From positions 1-31,845 of the forward strand of contig CAXTHM010000046.1 in the NCBI GenBank assembly GCA_964244115.1: 31,845 nt of DNA, written 5' to 3'. The position numbers and the translations under genes are program-made. Numbering within the stretch: the stretch's first letter is position 1; each line of letters opens with the position of its first letter. Of this stretch, positions 1 to 8,289 are shown one piece after another. The notes beneath the pieces were generated by a model. The model did no database searches, was not told the origin of the DNA, and saw nothing but the letters and a program-made list of their open reading frames with translations. The DNA is from CADCWK01 sp964244115 (GTDB taxonomy: Bacteria > Chloroflexota > Chloroflexia > Thermomicrobiales > UBA6265).

Positions 1-1073
1 AGCCCCACCAGCAGCGCCCGCGTCACCGCCGCGCCGACCATCCCGGCGATCAGCGGTGGACGGACGCCGAGTGTGGTCACGACGCGGCCGACGAGGGGAG
101 ACATGCCCGCGTACGGCACCGCCAACCCGAGGAAGACGACTCCGGCGCCGAGCGCCGAGTACCCGCGGGCATGCTGCAGGTACAGGGTCAGGATGACGAT
201 CAGCGCGCCGAACCCGTAATTCGCCAGCACCGAGATGCCGGACGCGAGCAGGAACCCGCGCCCGCCGAACAGGCTCAGGTCCAGCAGCGGACTGGTGGTG
301 TGCCGCTCGACCCCGACGAACAGCGCCAGCAGCACCACGCCGCCGACTGCCGCACCGAGGATCAGCGGTGACGTCCAGCCAGCCGTCTCGCCCTGCTGCA
401 TCGCCAGCACGATCAGCACGAGTCCACCGGTCAGGGTCACGAACCCGGGAACGTCCAGACGGGGGTTCGCGCTCGCTGCCTTCGACTCCTGGACGACCAG
501 CAGGGTCAGGCCGATGGCCGCCAGCGACAGGGGGATGTTCAGCCAGAAGAACCAGCGCCACGACCAACTGTCCGTCAGGGCGCCGGCCACGAGGGGGCCG
601 AGGGACATCCCGACCGCACCGGCGCCACTCCAGACGGCAAGACCGAGGTACCGCTGGGCCGGGGGGAACGCGCTGCTGACGATCGAGAGGGCGTTCACGA
701 AGAACAGGGCGGCGCCCAACCCCTGGGCGCCGCGGGCCGCGATCATCACGACGTCATTCGGGGCCGCGCCGCAGCAGGCCGATGCCACCGCGTGGAGCGC
801 CAGCCCGACGAGCAGGACCAGGCGCCGGCCACGCAGGTCGCCGAGGCGGCCCGCGACGACCAGTGGAGCGGCGAAGGCCAGCCCGAAGGCATTGACTACC
901 CACTGGAGCGTCGCGGTACTGCCATGCAGATCGCGGCCGAGGGCCGGGAGCGCGACGCCAACGCCGAAGAAATCGACGTTGGAGATGAACAGCGGCATCG
1001 CCATCGCCGCGACGACCCACCAGCGCCGATTAGCGTCCGTCATCGGGAGGCGAAGACGCCAGCCGGCCGGCAT
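1..1073 (-). CDS. MFS drug/metabolite exporter, DHA2 (14-TM) type; 3' end off window
   Basis: An inner-membrane proton-coupled exporter of the major facilitator superfamily, DHA2 (EmrB/QacA-like) branch; substrate unknown. About 357 residues are visible and reading is open to the left edge, so the C-terminal helices are missing. The N-terminus reads RWWVVAAMAMPLFISNVDFF followed by GVGVALPALGRDLHGS, the usual first helix of DHA2 proteins, then WVVNAFGLAFAAPL and the loop AGRLGDLRGRR, which matches MFS motif A. Further hydrophobic segments follow at regular spacing (VWSGAGAVGMSLGPLVAGAL, WRWFFWLNIPLSLAAIGLTL). The ATG at 1073 is preceded by AAGG at suitable distance; GTG at 1091 and ATG at 1043 are alternatives. 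It is divergent from the LPSTG protein gene to its right. Confidence 0.85.
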   Translation of the reverse strand, partial: MPAGWRLRLPMTDANRRWWVVAAMAMPLFISNVDFFGVGVALPALGRDLHGSTATLQWVVNAFGLAFAAPLVVAGRLGDLRGRRLVLLVGLALHAVASACCGAAPNDVVMIAARGAQGLGAALFFVNALSIVSSAFPPAQRYLGLAVWSGAGAVGMSLGPLVAGALTDSWSWRWFFWLNIPLSLAAIGLTLLVVQESKAASANPRLDVPGFVTLTGGLVLIVLAMQQGETAGWTSPLILGAAVGGVVLLALFVGVERHTTSPLLDLSLFGGRGFLLASGISVLANYGFGALIVILTLYLQHARGYSALGAGVVFLGLAVPYAGMSPLVGRVVTTLGVRPPLIAGMVGAAVTRALLVG

Positions 1074-1328
1074 GTCTGCGTGATCCTTCACCGGCTGTCA
1101 CCCCTCGCTACCATCATCGGTCGCGGCCACGGAGCCGACTCGGTCCGCTCATCGGCCGGTCCCCTGCTCCACACCCGTTGGCTCGGCCATTCTCTCGCGT
1201 CGGACGCGTCGCTGCCGCGCGGTTGCCGCCCATCGCCCGGCATCGTCGACACCTACACGTATCGCTCCCCGCGCACGGCGCGGCTCCTCCTCTCGCATCG
1301 CCTGTTCGCTCCGGTTGCCGGGGCGGCG

Positions 1329-1778
1329 ATGCTCGCCCTGATCGCGATGCCGGGGGCCGGGGGCGCCGCGGCGGGCGCCGAGCCCATCCGGGCGATGCCC
1401 GCTGCGGGCGTCGCACCGGTCGACACCCACGGCGACCGACTGACCGATGGCGAGGAGATCGCGATCCGGACCGGGACGGGCACGGACCCGCTCACGGCGG
1501 ACACCGACGGCGACGGGTTCGGCGACGGGACCGAGGTCGAGGCCGGCACTGACCCGCTCGCCGCCAGCGACGTCCCGGCCGACGACCAGTCGCCCGCCGC
1601 TTCCGCCAGCGCGAGGCCGACCGCGAGGCCGAGCACGGGCGGCGCGGTCTCCGGTCTGCCGAGCACTGGCACCGGCACCGACGTGACGTCATCCGACAGC
1701 GGCCTGTTCGCGCTGCTCGCCAGCGGCGTCCTCGGCACGGTCGCCGCCGCCTTCGGGCTGCGCCGCCACCAGGCGTAA
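1329..1778 (+). CDS. Small exported TSP3-repeat protein with LPSTG cell-wall sorting signal
   Basis: Predicted surface protein of unknown role. From the ATG at 1329 it has 149 residues: a hydrophobic export segment ending near GGAAAGAEP, one or two calcium-binding thrombospondin type-3-like repeats (DTHGDRLTDGEE, DTDGDGFGDGTEVEAGTDPL), a Ser/Pro/Thr-rich stretch, then LPSTG at about residues 110-114, a hydrophobic stretch (about 126-143) and the basic tail RRHQA. That order is the classic sortase substrate signal. The start is uncertain: the residues just upstream in frame (RTARLLLSHRLFAPVAGAA) look like the charged n-region of the signal peptide, but the only other ATG/GTG/TTG before them is GTG 1080, only 6 bp from the divergent MFS start and without a ribosome site. 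No sortase gene is in the window. The TSP3 block resembles those of the proteins at 24.3-29.3 kb. Confidence 0.65.
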   Translation: MLALIAMPGAGGAAAGAEPIRAMPAAGVAPVDTHGDRLTDGEEIAIRTGTGTDPLTADTDGDGFGDGTEVEAGTDPLAASDVPADDQSPAASASARPTARPSTGGAVSGLPSTGTGTDVTSSDSGLFALLASGVLGTVAAAFGLRRHQA

Positions 1779-2009
1779 CGCCTCGTCTCCGACGAATCCA
1801 CCTTGATCGTCAGTGCCGGCAGAGGCTCCGTGCCGGCGCCGACCGTTCTCGCCACGCCGACGTCCCGTGAGCCCGACCAGCCGCACGCCGAGTCAGGAGC
1901 CCAGCACGCGTGGCCGCGGTTGACAGCCAATCCGGCGCCGTGGCTGAATGCCGGGACGGGCGCTGAGCGGCGGCTGGGCGTCATCGGACGGACAGAAGGG
2001 ATCGGCGGC

Positions 2010-2798
2010 ATGGCGATGATCGTCTGGAACGCGTCGACCCGGGACGACCTCAACGCCGCCCTCCCCGGCGGCGTCGTCCTGCTGCCGACCGGCGCGACCG
2101 AGCAGCACGGCCACCACCTCGTCACCGGACACGACACCTTCGCCGTGACGGCGATCGCCTACCGGGCCGCCCGAGCCGTCCCCGAGGGGACCAGCATCGT
2201 CGTCGCCCCGGCCCTGCCCTTCGGCTCCTCCGCCCACCACCTGCCCTTCGGCGGGACATTGTCCCTCGCGACCGAGACGTACCGGGCGGTCGTCACCGAC
2301 CTCGTCACCTCGATGATCGCCGGCGGCGCCCGGCGGGTCTTCCTCCTCAACGGCCACGGCGGCAACCGCGAGCTCAACCAGCTCGTCGCCCGCGACGTCG
2401 CGATGGCCCAGCCGTCGGATCGCCCGGTCGTGATCGCCGCCGCGTCGTACTGGGAGATCGCCGCCGCCTCCCTGGCGACCGACCCGGAGTTCGGCGCCGT
2501 CCGCCAGCCCGGCCACGCCGGCCAGTTCGAGACGGCGACGATGCTGGCGATGACGCCCGAGCACGTCCGCGAGCCCCGCCCCGTCCGAGAGCAGGACCCA
2601 TCGCTCGTCCCCGCCATCCCCGGCGTCCGGATCGAGACGACCGACCTCTGGGGCAGCTACGACGGCTTCACCGACTTCCCCCACCGCGCCACCGCCGCCC
2701 AGGGCCAGCGCGCCCTCGACCTCATCGTCCGCGATGTCGCCGCCGCCCTCGTCGCCTTCGGCCAATATCCCGTCGGGCTACCGCCATCGGGCACCTGA
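2010..2798 (+). CDS. Creatininase-family metal-dependent amidohydrolase
   Basis: A cytosolic hydrolase of 262 residues in the creatininase family (creatinine amidohydrolase, also mycofactocin MftE and related C-N hydrolases). The N-terminal LPTGATEQHGHHLVTGHDT carries the family metal-binding E-x-H-x-x-x-H region and the downstream D; LLNGHGGN is the second signature, and HAGQFETATMLAM corresponds to the usual HAGxxETS stretch that supplies a metal-binding Glu. Length fits the family (about 240-270). The ATG at 2010 is preceded by AGAAGGGA at good spacing; longer in-frame reading to about 1803 has no family similarity. The physiological substrate cannot be told from sequence: neighbours (a truncated M20 peptidase 80 bp downstream in the same direction) suggest amide or peptide-like catabolism, which is inference. 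Confidence 0.88.
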   Translation: MAMIVWNASTRDDLNAALPGGVVLLPTGATEQHGHHLVTGHDTFAVTAIAYRAARAVPEGTSIVVAPALPFGSSAHHLPFGGTLSLATETYRAVVTDLVTSMIAGGARRVFLLNGHGGNRELNQLVARDVAMAQPSDRPVVIAAASYWEIAAASLATDPEFGAVRQPGHAGQFETATMLAMTPEHVREPRPVREQDPSLVPAIPGVRIETTDLWGSYDGFTDFPHRATAAQGQRALDLIVRDVAAALVAFGQYPVGLPPSGT

Positions 2799-2879
2799 CC
2801 GATCGCATCGGCACGATCACGAACCGCCAGGATCTCGGCGGACGGACATGACGCAATCAGCACCGGAGCGCGACGACCC

Positions 2880-3554
2880 TTGAGCAGTGACGCGAGGGAC
2901 GACGCGCTCCGGCGGCTGGAGACGGCGCTCGACGAGTGCCGGGACGAGCTGATCGAACTGATCGCCGATCTCCTCCGCCAATCCAGCGAGCTCGGCCACG
3001 AGGCGGCGGCGCAGGCGTTCGTCCATGACCACCTGCGGGGCAGCGACCTCGTCGTCGAGTCGTGGGAACCGGACGACGCGATCCACGACCTGCCCAACTC
3101 CGGCGACAGCGGCGTCCCGTTCGCCGCCCGCCCGAACGTCAGCGCCCGGCGGTCAGGGCATGGTGGCGGCCGATCGCTGATCCTGAACGGGCACATCGAC
3201 GTCGTCAGCCCGGAGCCGGTCGCCGCCTGGACGCACGACCCGTGGGGCGCGACGGTGATCGGCGACCTGATGTACGGCCGCGGCGCCCTCGACATGAAGA
3301 GCGGCGTGGCCCTGAACCTGTTCCTGCCCCGCCTGTCCCGCCTGCCCCGCGACCTCGACCTGCCGCTGGCCGGCGACCTGATCATCCACAGCGTGATTGA
3401 GGAGGAGTGCACCGGCAACGGCGCCCTCGCCGCCAGCCGGCGCGACCGAGCCGACGCCGCGATCGTGACGGAGCCCGAGGGCGGCGGCTTCACCCACACC
3501 CAGGATAGTGCACCGTTACCTGTATGGCGGAACGATGTGGGCGCCTTGGACTGA
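2880..3554 (+). pseudogene. M20-family metallopeptidase/deacylase, C-terminally truncated
   Basis: N-terminal half of an ArgE/DapE/carboxypeptidase-G2-like M20 dizinc hydrolase. Visible family elements are LILNGHIDVVSPEP (first Zn histidine and catalytic Asp), YGRGALDMKSGVA (bridging Asp), and IEEECTGNGALA (catalytic and metal Glu pair). Family members are about 400 residues or more and contain a lid domain and a final Zn-binding His; here recognisable homology stops after AIVTEPEGGGFTHTQ at about 3502 and the frame closes at 3554 with unrelated residues (224 in total). The start is TTG 2880 with GGAG about 11 nt upstream; a short ATG frame at 2848 ends in the overlapping TGA. The base composition becomes visibly less GC-rich just after the break. 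It is almost certainly non-functional and was probably co-transcribed with the creatininase gene. Confidence 0.8.
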
Positions 3555-3990
3555 GTTACCAACGACTTTATAAGGAGGGATAGCCATGGGCGGTGAGCGC
3601 GTCTCCTCGGGCATCCGGCCAACCAGCATCTGCTCAGACTACATGCTGCAAACCATGGCTCGAAATGTGTCTCATAGACAGGCAGAGCCGGCCCCAACGG
3701 AATGGGTAAGCTTCATCAAGCAAGAGCAGGATCCCACGTGATCACTAGTCCCACCGCTACGCACCTCACACGGGCAGGCTTTCGCACTGCTGCAGTTGCT
3801 CTCAATGCGTCGCAATCAGGATTACTGGCTGACGTCCTGCCAAGTGCGAACCGGACCGGTAGCAGCCTTACGGTGTTCCGGCGACTGAATGGCAAAGCGG
3901 CCAGAGGAAAACAGGCTCGCAACGTCGAGCCCATCGCCCAATAAGGGTGCGATGTCGATTGGCTTCCACAAACCTCGAGCAGAGCAGTGA
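3555..3990. other. Lower-GC junction tract without a confident gene
   Basis: Between the broken M20 gene and the convergent HYR-protein gene lies a tract that is noticeably less GC-rich than its surroundings. It includes the 51-residue frame described separately and an 80-residue frame at 3702-3944 of no recognisable family. I looked for transposase motifs in all frames and for terminal inverted repeats against the right-hand break at about 6930 and saw no convincing match (only a shared GTGCA). Confidence 0.4.
3586..3741 (+). CDS. Small unrecognised ORF with strong ribosome-binding site
   Basis: A 51-residue frame beginning MGGERVSSGIRPTSICSDY and ending IKQEQDPT, preceded by AAGGAGGG at ideal spacing, the best Shine-Dalgarno sequence seen in this stretch. 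I recognise no family. It lies in the less GC-rich tract (about 3503-4050) directly after the point where the M20 gene is broken. A second unrecognised frame of 80 residues (3702-3944) overlaps its end. It may be the remnant of a gene brought in with the insertion, or a decayed element; it may equally be non-coding. Confidence 0.3.
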   Translation: MGGERVSSGIRPTSICSDYMLQTMARNVSHRQAEPAPTEWVSFIKQEQDPT

Positions 3991-4024
3991 GGAAGGGCCG
4001 GTACCAATTGGTACCGGCCCTTCC
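3991..4024. terminator. Perfect 34-bp palindrome, likely bidirectional terminator
   Basis: The 34 bases are their own reverse complement: arms GGAAGGGCCGGTACCAA and TTGGTACCGGCCCTTCC meet without a spacer. It sits 30 bp beyond the stop codon of the leftward HYR-protein gene and beyond the rightward small frames, so termination for both directions is the simplest reading. There is only a weak T-rich run (ATGTTGTTTG) on the plus side and none on the minus side. A protein-binding site or a mobile-element scar are alternatives. Confidence 0.5.
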
Positions 4025-4054
4025 ATGTTGTTTGAATGAGATCGGGCGACGCGT

Positions 4055-6559
4055 CTACCGCCGGGGCGGTCGCGTTGCCCCCGGAGTGGCGATTGGAGCA
4101 ACGGGTGTCACCGTCGGCCGAACGGGACGTGTCGGCGTCGCGGTCGCCGGACGCGGCGTCGCGGTTGCGGGTCGCGGCGTCGCAGTGGCGGGTGAACCAG
4201 CAACGACGGTGTAGGTCAGGGTCGAGATAGACGCATTCCCATCCGCATCTCGTGCGCGAATGGTCAGCGTGTTTCGTCCCGGCTCCGTGCTGTAGCCGTA
4301 GACCTGGCATTGGATGACCACGCTGCCGGCGTCGCTTGTCGTACAGGTCGGCGGCGACGGCACATTGCCTGTCGAATAGGTCGCACCCGATTGCGGCCCA
4401 CCGACGAGGGTGATCGTCGGTCCGGTCGTATCCGTGACCCGGACGCTGAAGGTCTCGGTCGCGGTGTTACCCGCAGCATCGGTGACAGTACAGGTGACCG
4501 TGGTCGTGCCCTTCTTGAACGTGGATCCGCTCGCCGGCGTGCAACTTGGTGTCAGTGGCCCGTCGACCAGATCACTGGCGGAGACGGTATACGTGACGAC
4601 CGCACCGTTCTGGCTCGTCGCCTCGACCGTCTGGGTTCCGGGAACCGTGATGACCGGAGCGGTCGTATCCTGAACGCGAACAATGAACGACACCGGTTCG
4701 CTGGTGTTGTCGGCGACGTCGGTCGCGTCGCAGGTGACCGTCGTATCACCGAGCGCGAACGATGTCCCGGAGGCGGAGACGCCCCCGGACCTCGTGCAGT
4801 CCGCGTCAATGGTGCCGTCGACGATGTCCGACGCCGTAACAGCGTCCCAGGTCACCGTCGTCATGGGACCAGTGGCCTCGACCACCAGGACGTTGATCGT
4901 CGCGGAGCCAACGGTCGTCGGAACCCCGGGGATCGTGTCCTCATCGATGATCGGGGCCGTCGTGTCCTCGACGGTGACCGCAAAGGAGACGGTGTCGGTT
5001 GCTCCAGCCGGATCCGTCGCGTTGCAGGTCACGGTCGTCGTCTTGATCGGGAAGGTCGAGCCGGACGCCCGGTCGCAGACGACCGAGACGACATCGCCCG
5101 TGTCGACATCCGTCGCGGTTGGCGGGGTGAAGGTCGCAATGGCTCCGTCGGGCCCGGTCGCCTCGAGCGTCTGGTTGACCGGCACGCTCGCATCATCGAT
5201 CACGGGCGCATCGTTGACCGAGCTGATGGTGAATGAGACCGTGGCCTGCGCGGTCGCGTTGCCGTCGTCCGCGATGGTGTAACGGAAGGTGGCCGGTCCG
5301 TTGAAGTTGGGCGTTGGCGTGAAGGTGATCGTCGTTCCGGACAGGGAGACCATGCCACCGACGGCCTGGTCGACCGACGTCACGGTCAGGGTCTGGGCCT
5401 CGTTCGCGGGACCGGCTACATCGTTGCCGGTCAGCTCGCTGGTCGCGATTGTCCGGGCAACGTCCTCATCGCTGGCCGCGAGGGTATCGCCGGTCGCCGT
5501 CGGCGGATCGTTGACCGACGTCACGGTGATCGAGACCGTTGCGGTATTGCTCGTCGCGCTCCCATCGGACGCAGTGAACGTGAAGCTGTCCGGCCCAAAG
5601 TAGTTGACGTTGGGGGTGTAGGTGCGGCCAGCTCCGGTTCCGCTGGAAAGGGTCCCGTGGGCTGGACCGACCGTGATTGTGTAGGTCAGGGTCGAACTAT
5701 CGACATCGGTCGCTCCGAGGATGATGGAATGTTGACCATCCTCGACCACGGAAAAGGACTGGGAGGTCGCGACCGGCGCATCGTTGACCGCGGCAACCGA
5801 GACGGTCACGGTGATCGTGTCCTGCGCACCCTTGCTGTCCGTGGCTGTCACGATGAAGCTGTCGGGCCCGTTGTAGTTACTGTCCCCCTTGTAGGTGACC
5901 GCGCCACCGCTCGAGGAGATGCTCGCCGTGCCATGTGCCGGGTCCGAGACCGAGAACGTCACCGTGTTGTTGTCCGCGTCGGTGGCGGAGAAGCTGGACG
6001 TCGTCGTCTGGACGTCCTCGGTCGCGTTGAGACTGGATGGTCCGGCCAGGACTGGAGCGCGGTTGGGCACCGGCGTTGGTGTTGGCGGCGGACCGTCCCC
6101 CTGTGAGACGATCAGGAAGTAGATGCCTCCTGGATCGTAGCTGTTGTTGGTCGCAGAGAGGCCCAATGTATTGCCAGGGTTGATGCTGCTGGCGAGCTGG
6201 TGACTTCCAGCATTCACCTGGATCTGGATCTGATAGTTGATGTCGGTGCTTGGTGAGACGCTCGCAACGGAGTTCCCGTCGAGCAGGATCTGGAACGACT
6301 GATTGGTGCCGTAGTTGAACGTCCCGGAGTTGCAGTTGGCATTCGCCACATCGGTGAGGGTATTCCCCTGACCTCCGTTGGTGGAAACGCCGAACCGGGT
6401 CGCGGCCATTGGCCCGGAGCAGTAAGCGAACCCGATGTTGACACCGACCGCGGCTGCGGCCGGTGTCGCCATCGACAGGAGAGTCCCCGCGGCCAGGAGC
6501 AGACTCAGGGTCAGGAGGACGGGGACACGGCCCAACGTCGACCAACGCGTGCGTGACAT
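4055..6559 (-). CDS. Exported multidomain adhesin-like protein: cadherin-like and HYR repeats
   Basis: An 834-residue secreted protein, probably adhesive or structural. A Sec signal peptide covers about residues 1-37 (hydrophobic VLLTLSLLLAAGTLLSMA, cleavage after ATPAAAA). Residues 38-155 form a module I do not recognise; a PPTPTPVP linker follows. Residues 166-449 hold three bacterial cadherin-like/VCBS-type repeats with the recurring motifs VNDAPV, NYNGPDSF and ATDxD. Residues 450-711 hold three HYR (hyalin) repeats marked by DTTAPVI and GTTTVTC(T/N)xTDxAGN, with conserved Cys pairs. One further Ig-like unit (712-787) precedes a Thr/Pro tail made of ATATPRP repeats (788-834). No LPxTG, membrane anchor or autotransporter domain is present, so retention must be by other means. 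The ATG at 6559 has AGGAG upstream; an upstream in-frame start at 6592 is less likely. It lies between two truncated genes and is probably cargo of an insertion. Confidence 0.85.
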   Translation of the reverse strand: MSRTRWSTLGRVPVLLTLSLLLAAGTLLSMATPAAAAVGVNIGFAYCSGPMAATRFGVSTNGGQGNTLTDVANANCNSGTFNYGTNQSFQILLDGNSVASVSPSTDINYQIQIQVNAGSHQLASSINPGNTLGLSATNNSYDPGGIYFLIVSQGDGPPPTPTPVPNRAPVLAGPSSLNATEDVQTTTSSFSATDADNNTVTFSVSDPAHGTASISSSGGAVTYKGDSNYNGPDSFIVTATDSKGAQDTITVTVSVAAVNDAPVATSQSFSVVEDGQHSIILGATDVDSSTLTYTITVGPAHGTLSSGTGAGRTYTPNVNYFGPDSFTFTASDGSATSNTATVSITVTSVNDPPTATGDTLAASDEDVARTIATSELTGNDVAGPANEAQTLTVTSVDQAVGGMVSLSGTTITFTPTPNFNGPATFRYTIADDGNATAQATVSFTISSVNDAPVIDDASVPVNQTLEATGPDGAIATFTPPTATDVDTGDVVSVVCDRASGSTFPIKTTTVTCNATDPAGATDTVSFAVTVEDTTAPIIDEDTIPGVPTTVGSATINVLVVEATGPMTTVTWDAVTASDIVDGTIDADCTRSGGVSASGTSFALGDTTVTCDATDVADNTSEPVSFIVRVQDTTAPVITVPGTQTVEATSQNGAVVTYTVSASDLVDGPLTPSCTPASGSTFKKGTTTVTCTVTDAAGNTATETFSVRVTDTTGPTITLVGGPQSGATYSTGNVPSPPTCTTSDAGSVVIQCQVYGYSTEPGRNTLTIRARDADGNASISTLTYTVVAGSPATATPRPATATPRPATATPTRPVRPTVTPVAPIATPGATRPPRR

Positions 6560-6761
6560 GACGATCAGCTCCTGGCGAGACACGGCGACCACGAGTGAGA
6601 GAGGAGCACCACTGGCCCGTCACGATCCTTGGCGTTCGGCGCCCAGGTCGTTCCGATCTGTCCGTTCGGGGAGGCACACGGCGGGACAGCTCCGAATCAT
6701 CGGCGTCCCAGCGAGCTCTACCGCATGCAGTGCCTCGACCCTTCACTGTTTGGTCAGCGGC

Positions 6762-6798
6762 ATTCTAGACCGTTGGTCAACAGGACACAATGTTGACC
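6762..6798 (-). promoter_or_regulatory. Putative promoter with overlapping inverted repeat for the HYR-protein gene
   Basis: On the minus strand TTGTGT (6785-6790) and TAGAAT (6762-6767) are separated by 17 bp, a fair -35/-10 pair. An inverted repeat GGTCAACA (6775-6782) / TGTTGACC (6791-6798) with an 8-bp spacer overlaps the -35, the usual position for a repressor or activator site. A further TGGTCA half lies near 6750. The start codon is about 200 bp downstream, so the leader would be long. The rest of the 6560-6871 gap shows nothing I recognise. Confidence 0.35.
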
Positions 6799-6871
6799 TG
6801 CATCCAATGAGCGTGTTACCGATGATTTTGTTGAAAGAGCAGATCCCTGATCAGCTTGGCCGATTCATCGG

Positions 6872-7789
6872 TCAACGCGACGACGGTGAGTGGTGGTACA
6901 CCTGTGTTGACTGCACAGCGGAAAGCCAGTGCCGGGCTGCCGCCGCCCACAGCCCGAACGCCCCGTCGACATGGACCCAGGCGCCGTTACCCCGCGCCCA
7001 GGCGCAGATCTCGCCGACCGGGTCCATCGCCCCCGTGTTGACGTTGCCGGCCTGAGCGCAGACGATCGTCGGCCCCGCCAGCGTCGGCAGCGCCTCCGCC
7101 CGGAGCCGCCCCTGGGCATCGACCGGCACGCGGATCACTCGCTCCCGGCCGAACCCGAGCAGCGACAGCGCCTTGGCGACCGAGACGTGGGATTCGTCCC
7201 CGACCACCACGTTGACCGGCGGAGCGCCGAACAGGCCGTCGGCCTCGACGTCCCAGCCGCCGTCGGCCAGGACGCGGTGGCGGGCGGCGGCGAGGGCGGT
7301 CACGTTCGCCATCGTCGCCCCGGTCACGAACGCCGCCCCGGTCCCGGCCGGGAAGCCGAAGATGTCGATCAGCCAGCCCAGCGAGATCTCCTCCAGCTTC
7401 GCGGCGACCGGGCTCATCACGGTCAGGGCGGCGTTCTGGTCCCAGGCGCCGGCCAGCCAGTTGGCGGCCAGCGCGACCGGCAGGCTCCCACCGATCACGA
7501 AGCCGAAGAACCGGCCGCCCGCCGTGGCCGTCGTCGCCGGCGAGCCGATCTCATCGAGCAGCGCCAGCACGGCAGCGGCGTCGGTCGGGCCCTCCGGGAA
7601 CGGCTCGTCGAGGCGATCCAGATCCCGGATCGCGTGGTCGGTGACTCGCACCGGACGAGCGTCGAGTCCCGCCAGATAGCGGCTGGCCCGATCGGCCGTC
7701 TCGGCGAGCAGACCACGGACGGTGGAATCGATGGAACGCGAAACGGGCATCTCGATCTGACCGGTCATCATCTTCCCCTTGGCGTCCAT
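6872..7789 (-). pseudogene. PLP-dependent group II decarboxylase, truncated before the catalytic lysine
   Basis: About 305 residues of a pyridoxal-phosphate-dependent decarboxylase of the aromatic-amino-acid/glutamate decarboxylase type. Recognisable parts are GRFFGFVIGGSLPVALAANW, the substrate/cofactor region DQNAALTVMSPVAAKLEE, FVTGATMANVTALAAARH, DESHVSVAKALSLLG, AQAGNVNTGAMDP and finally HVDGAFGLWAAA. In this family the Schiff-base lysine (in a HKW-type motif) follows some 30 residues after that last element; here homology ends at about 6930 and the frame closes with unrelated residues at 6872. The protein therefore lacks the cofactor lysine and the C-terminal domain, and cannot be an active decarboxylase. 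The ATG at 7789 or GTG at 7798 is the start (AAAGGA upstream). The gene was convergent with the M20 gene before the intervening segment came in. Confidence 0.82.
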
Positions 7790-8289
7790 CACGAGCACAC
7801 GTCCTTTGTCTCCCTAGAGTATCGGGCCACCGCAAGCGGGCTGAACTGATCGGATCTCGGGAGATTCGATGGGGTCGATCCCCATCGCGCCCGTTGCCTC
7901 AGACGCGTCGACGGGTTTTGCGTTCGCCAGGTGCTCGGCCGACGATGCTCCCGTCGAGAGAGACCGTGCGGACACCGGCAGCGCCGGCTACCACGGGCCC
8001 ATGGGGACCGCCAGGACTGGCACTCCGGCCCGACGTCTCACATGGTCATCGCATCGACCTCTCCAGGATCACCCGACGCTCGACCGGATCGCCTTCGCGG
8101 CGGGAGACCACTGCCTTCCGGGCGGCGCTCGACATCGATCGAGGCGCCGATTGGGTAGTCCTACTCACGCCGCCGCGCTGGGTCGACCGTAGGCTGGCGG
8201 GGACGACGGTCGCTTCGACGAGTCGTCATCCGACGAAACGCGGTTCTGGCGCGTGGCTGCGCCAGAACCCTCAGGCATGGAGCATAGCG
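7790..8289. other. Divergent intergenic region
   Basis: 500 bp between the divergent decarboxylase remnant and the exported protein at 8290. It holds a short hairpin (CGATGGGG/CCCCATCG, 7867-7887) and the palindromic element at 8151-8170 described separately. Open frames exist throughout because of the high GC, but none has a family match or a convincing start. Confidence 0.5.
8151..8170 (+). promoter_or_regulatory. Partial copy of the palindromic element shared with the 24-29 kb surface genes
   Basis: TTGGGTAGTCCTACTCACGC shares the uninterrupted core GTAGTCCTACTCA with the perfect copy at 28554-28573 (read on its minus strand). It lies 119 bp upstream of the GTG start at 8290, similar to the 88-112 bp seen for the other three genes. 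Unlike those, the -10-like hexamer expected 29 nt further on (GGGACG here) is poorly conserved, so function is less certain. Confidence 0.4.

Noticed and set aside
1150..1175. A further copy of the surface-gene palindrome upstream of the LPSTG gene (GGTCCCCTGCTCCA)
   Set aside because: It matches only one half loosely and has no -10-like hexamer 29 nt downstream.
4127..4200. Tandem DNA repeat of about 21 bp
   Set aside because: It encodes the ATATPRP repeats of the HYR protein tail and needs no separate explanation.
3503..6930. Insertion sequence or composite transposon with terminal repeats
   Set aside because: No transposase, terminal inverted repeat or target duplication could be seen at the two breaks; only GTGCA is shared in inverted order, which is too short.
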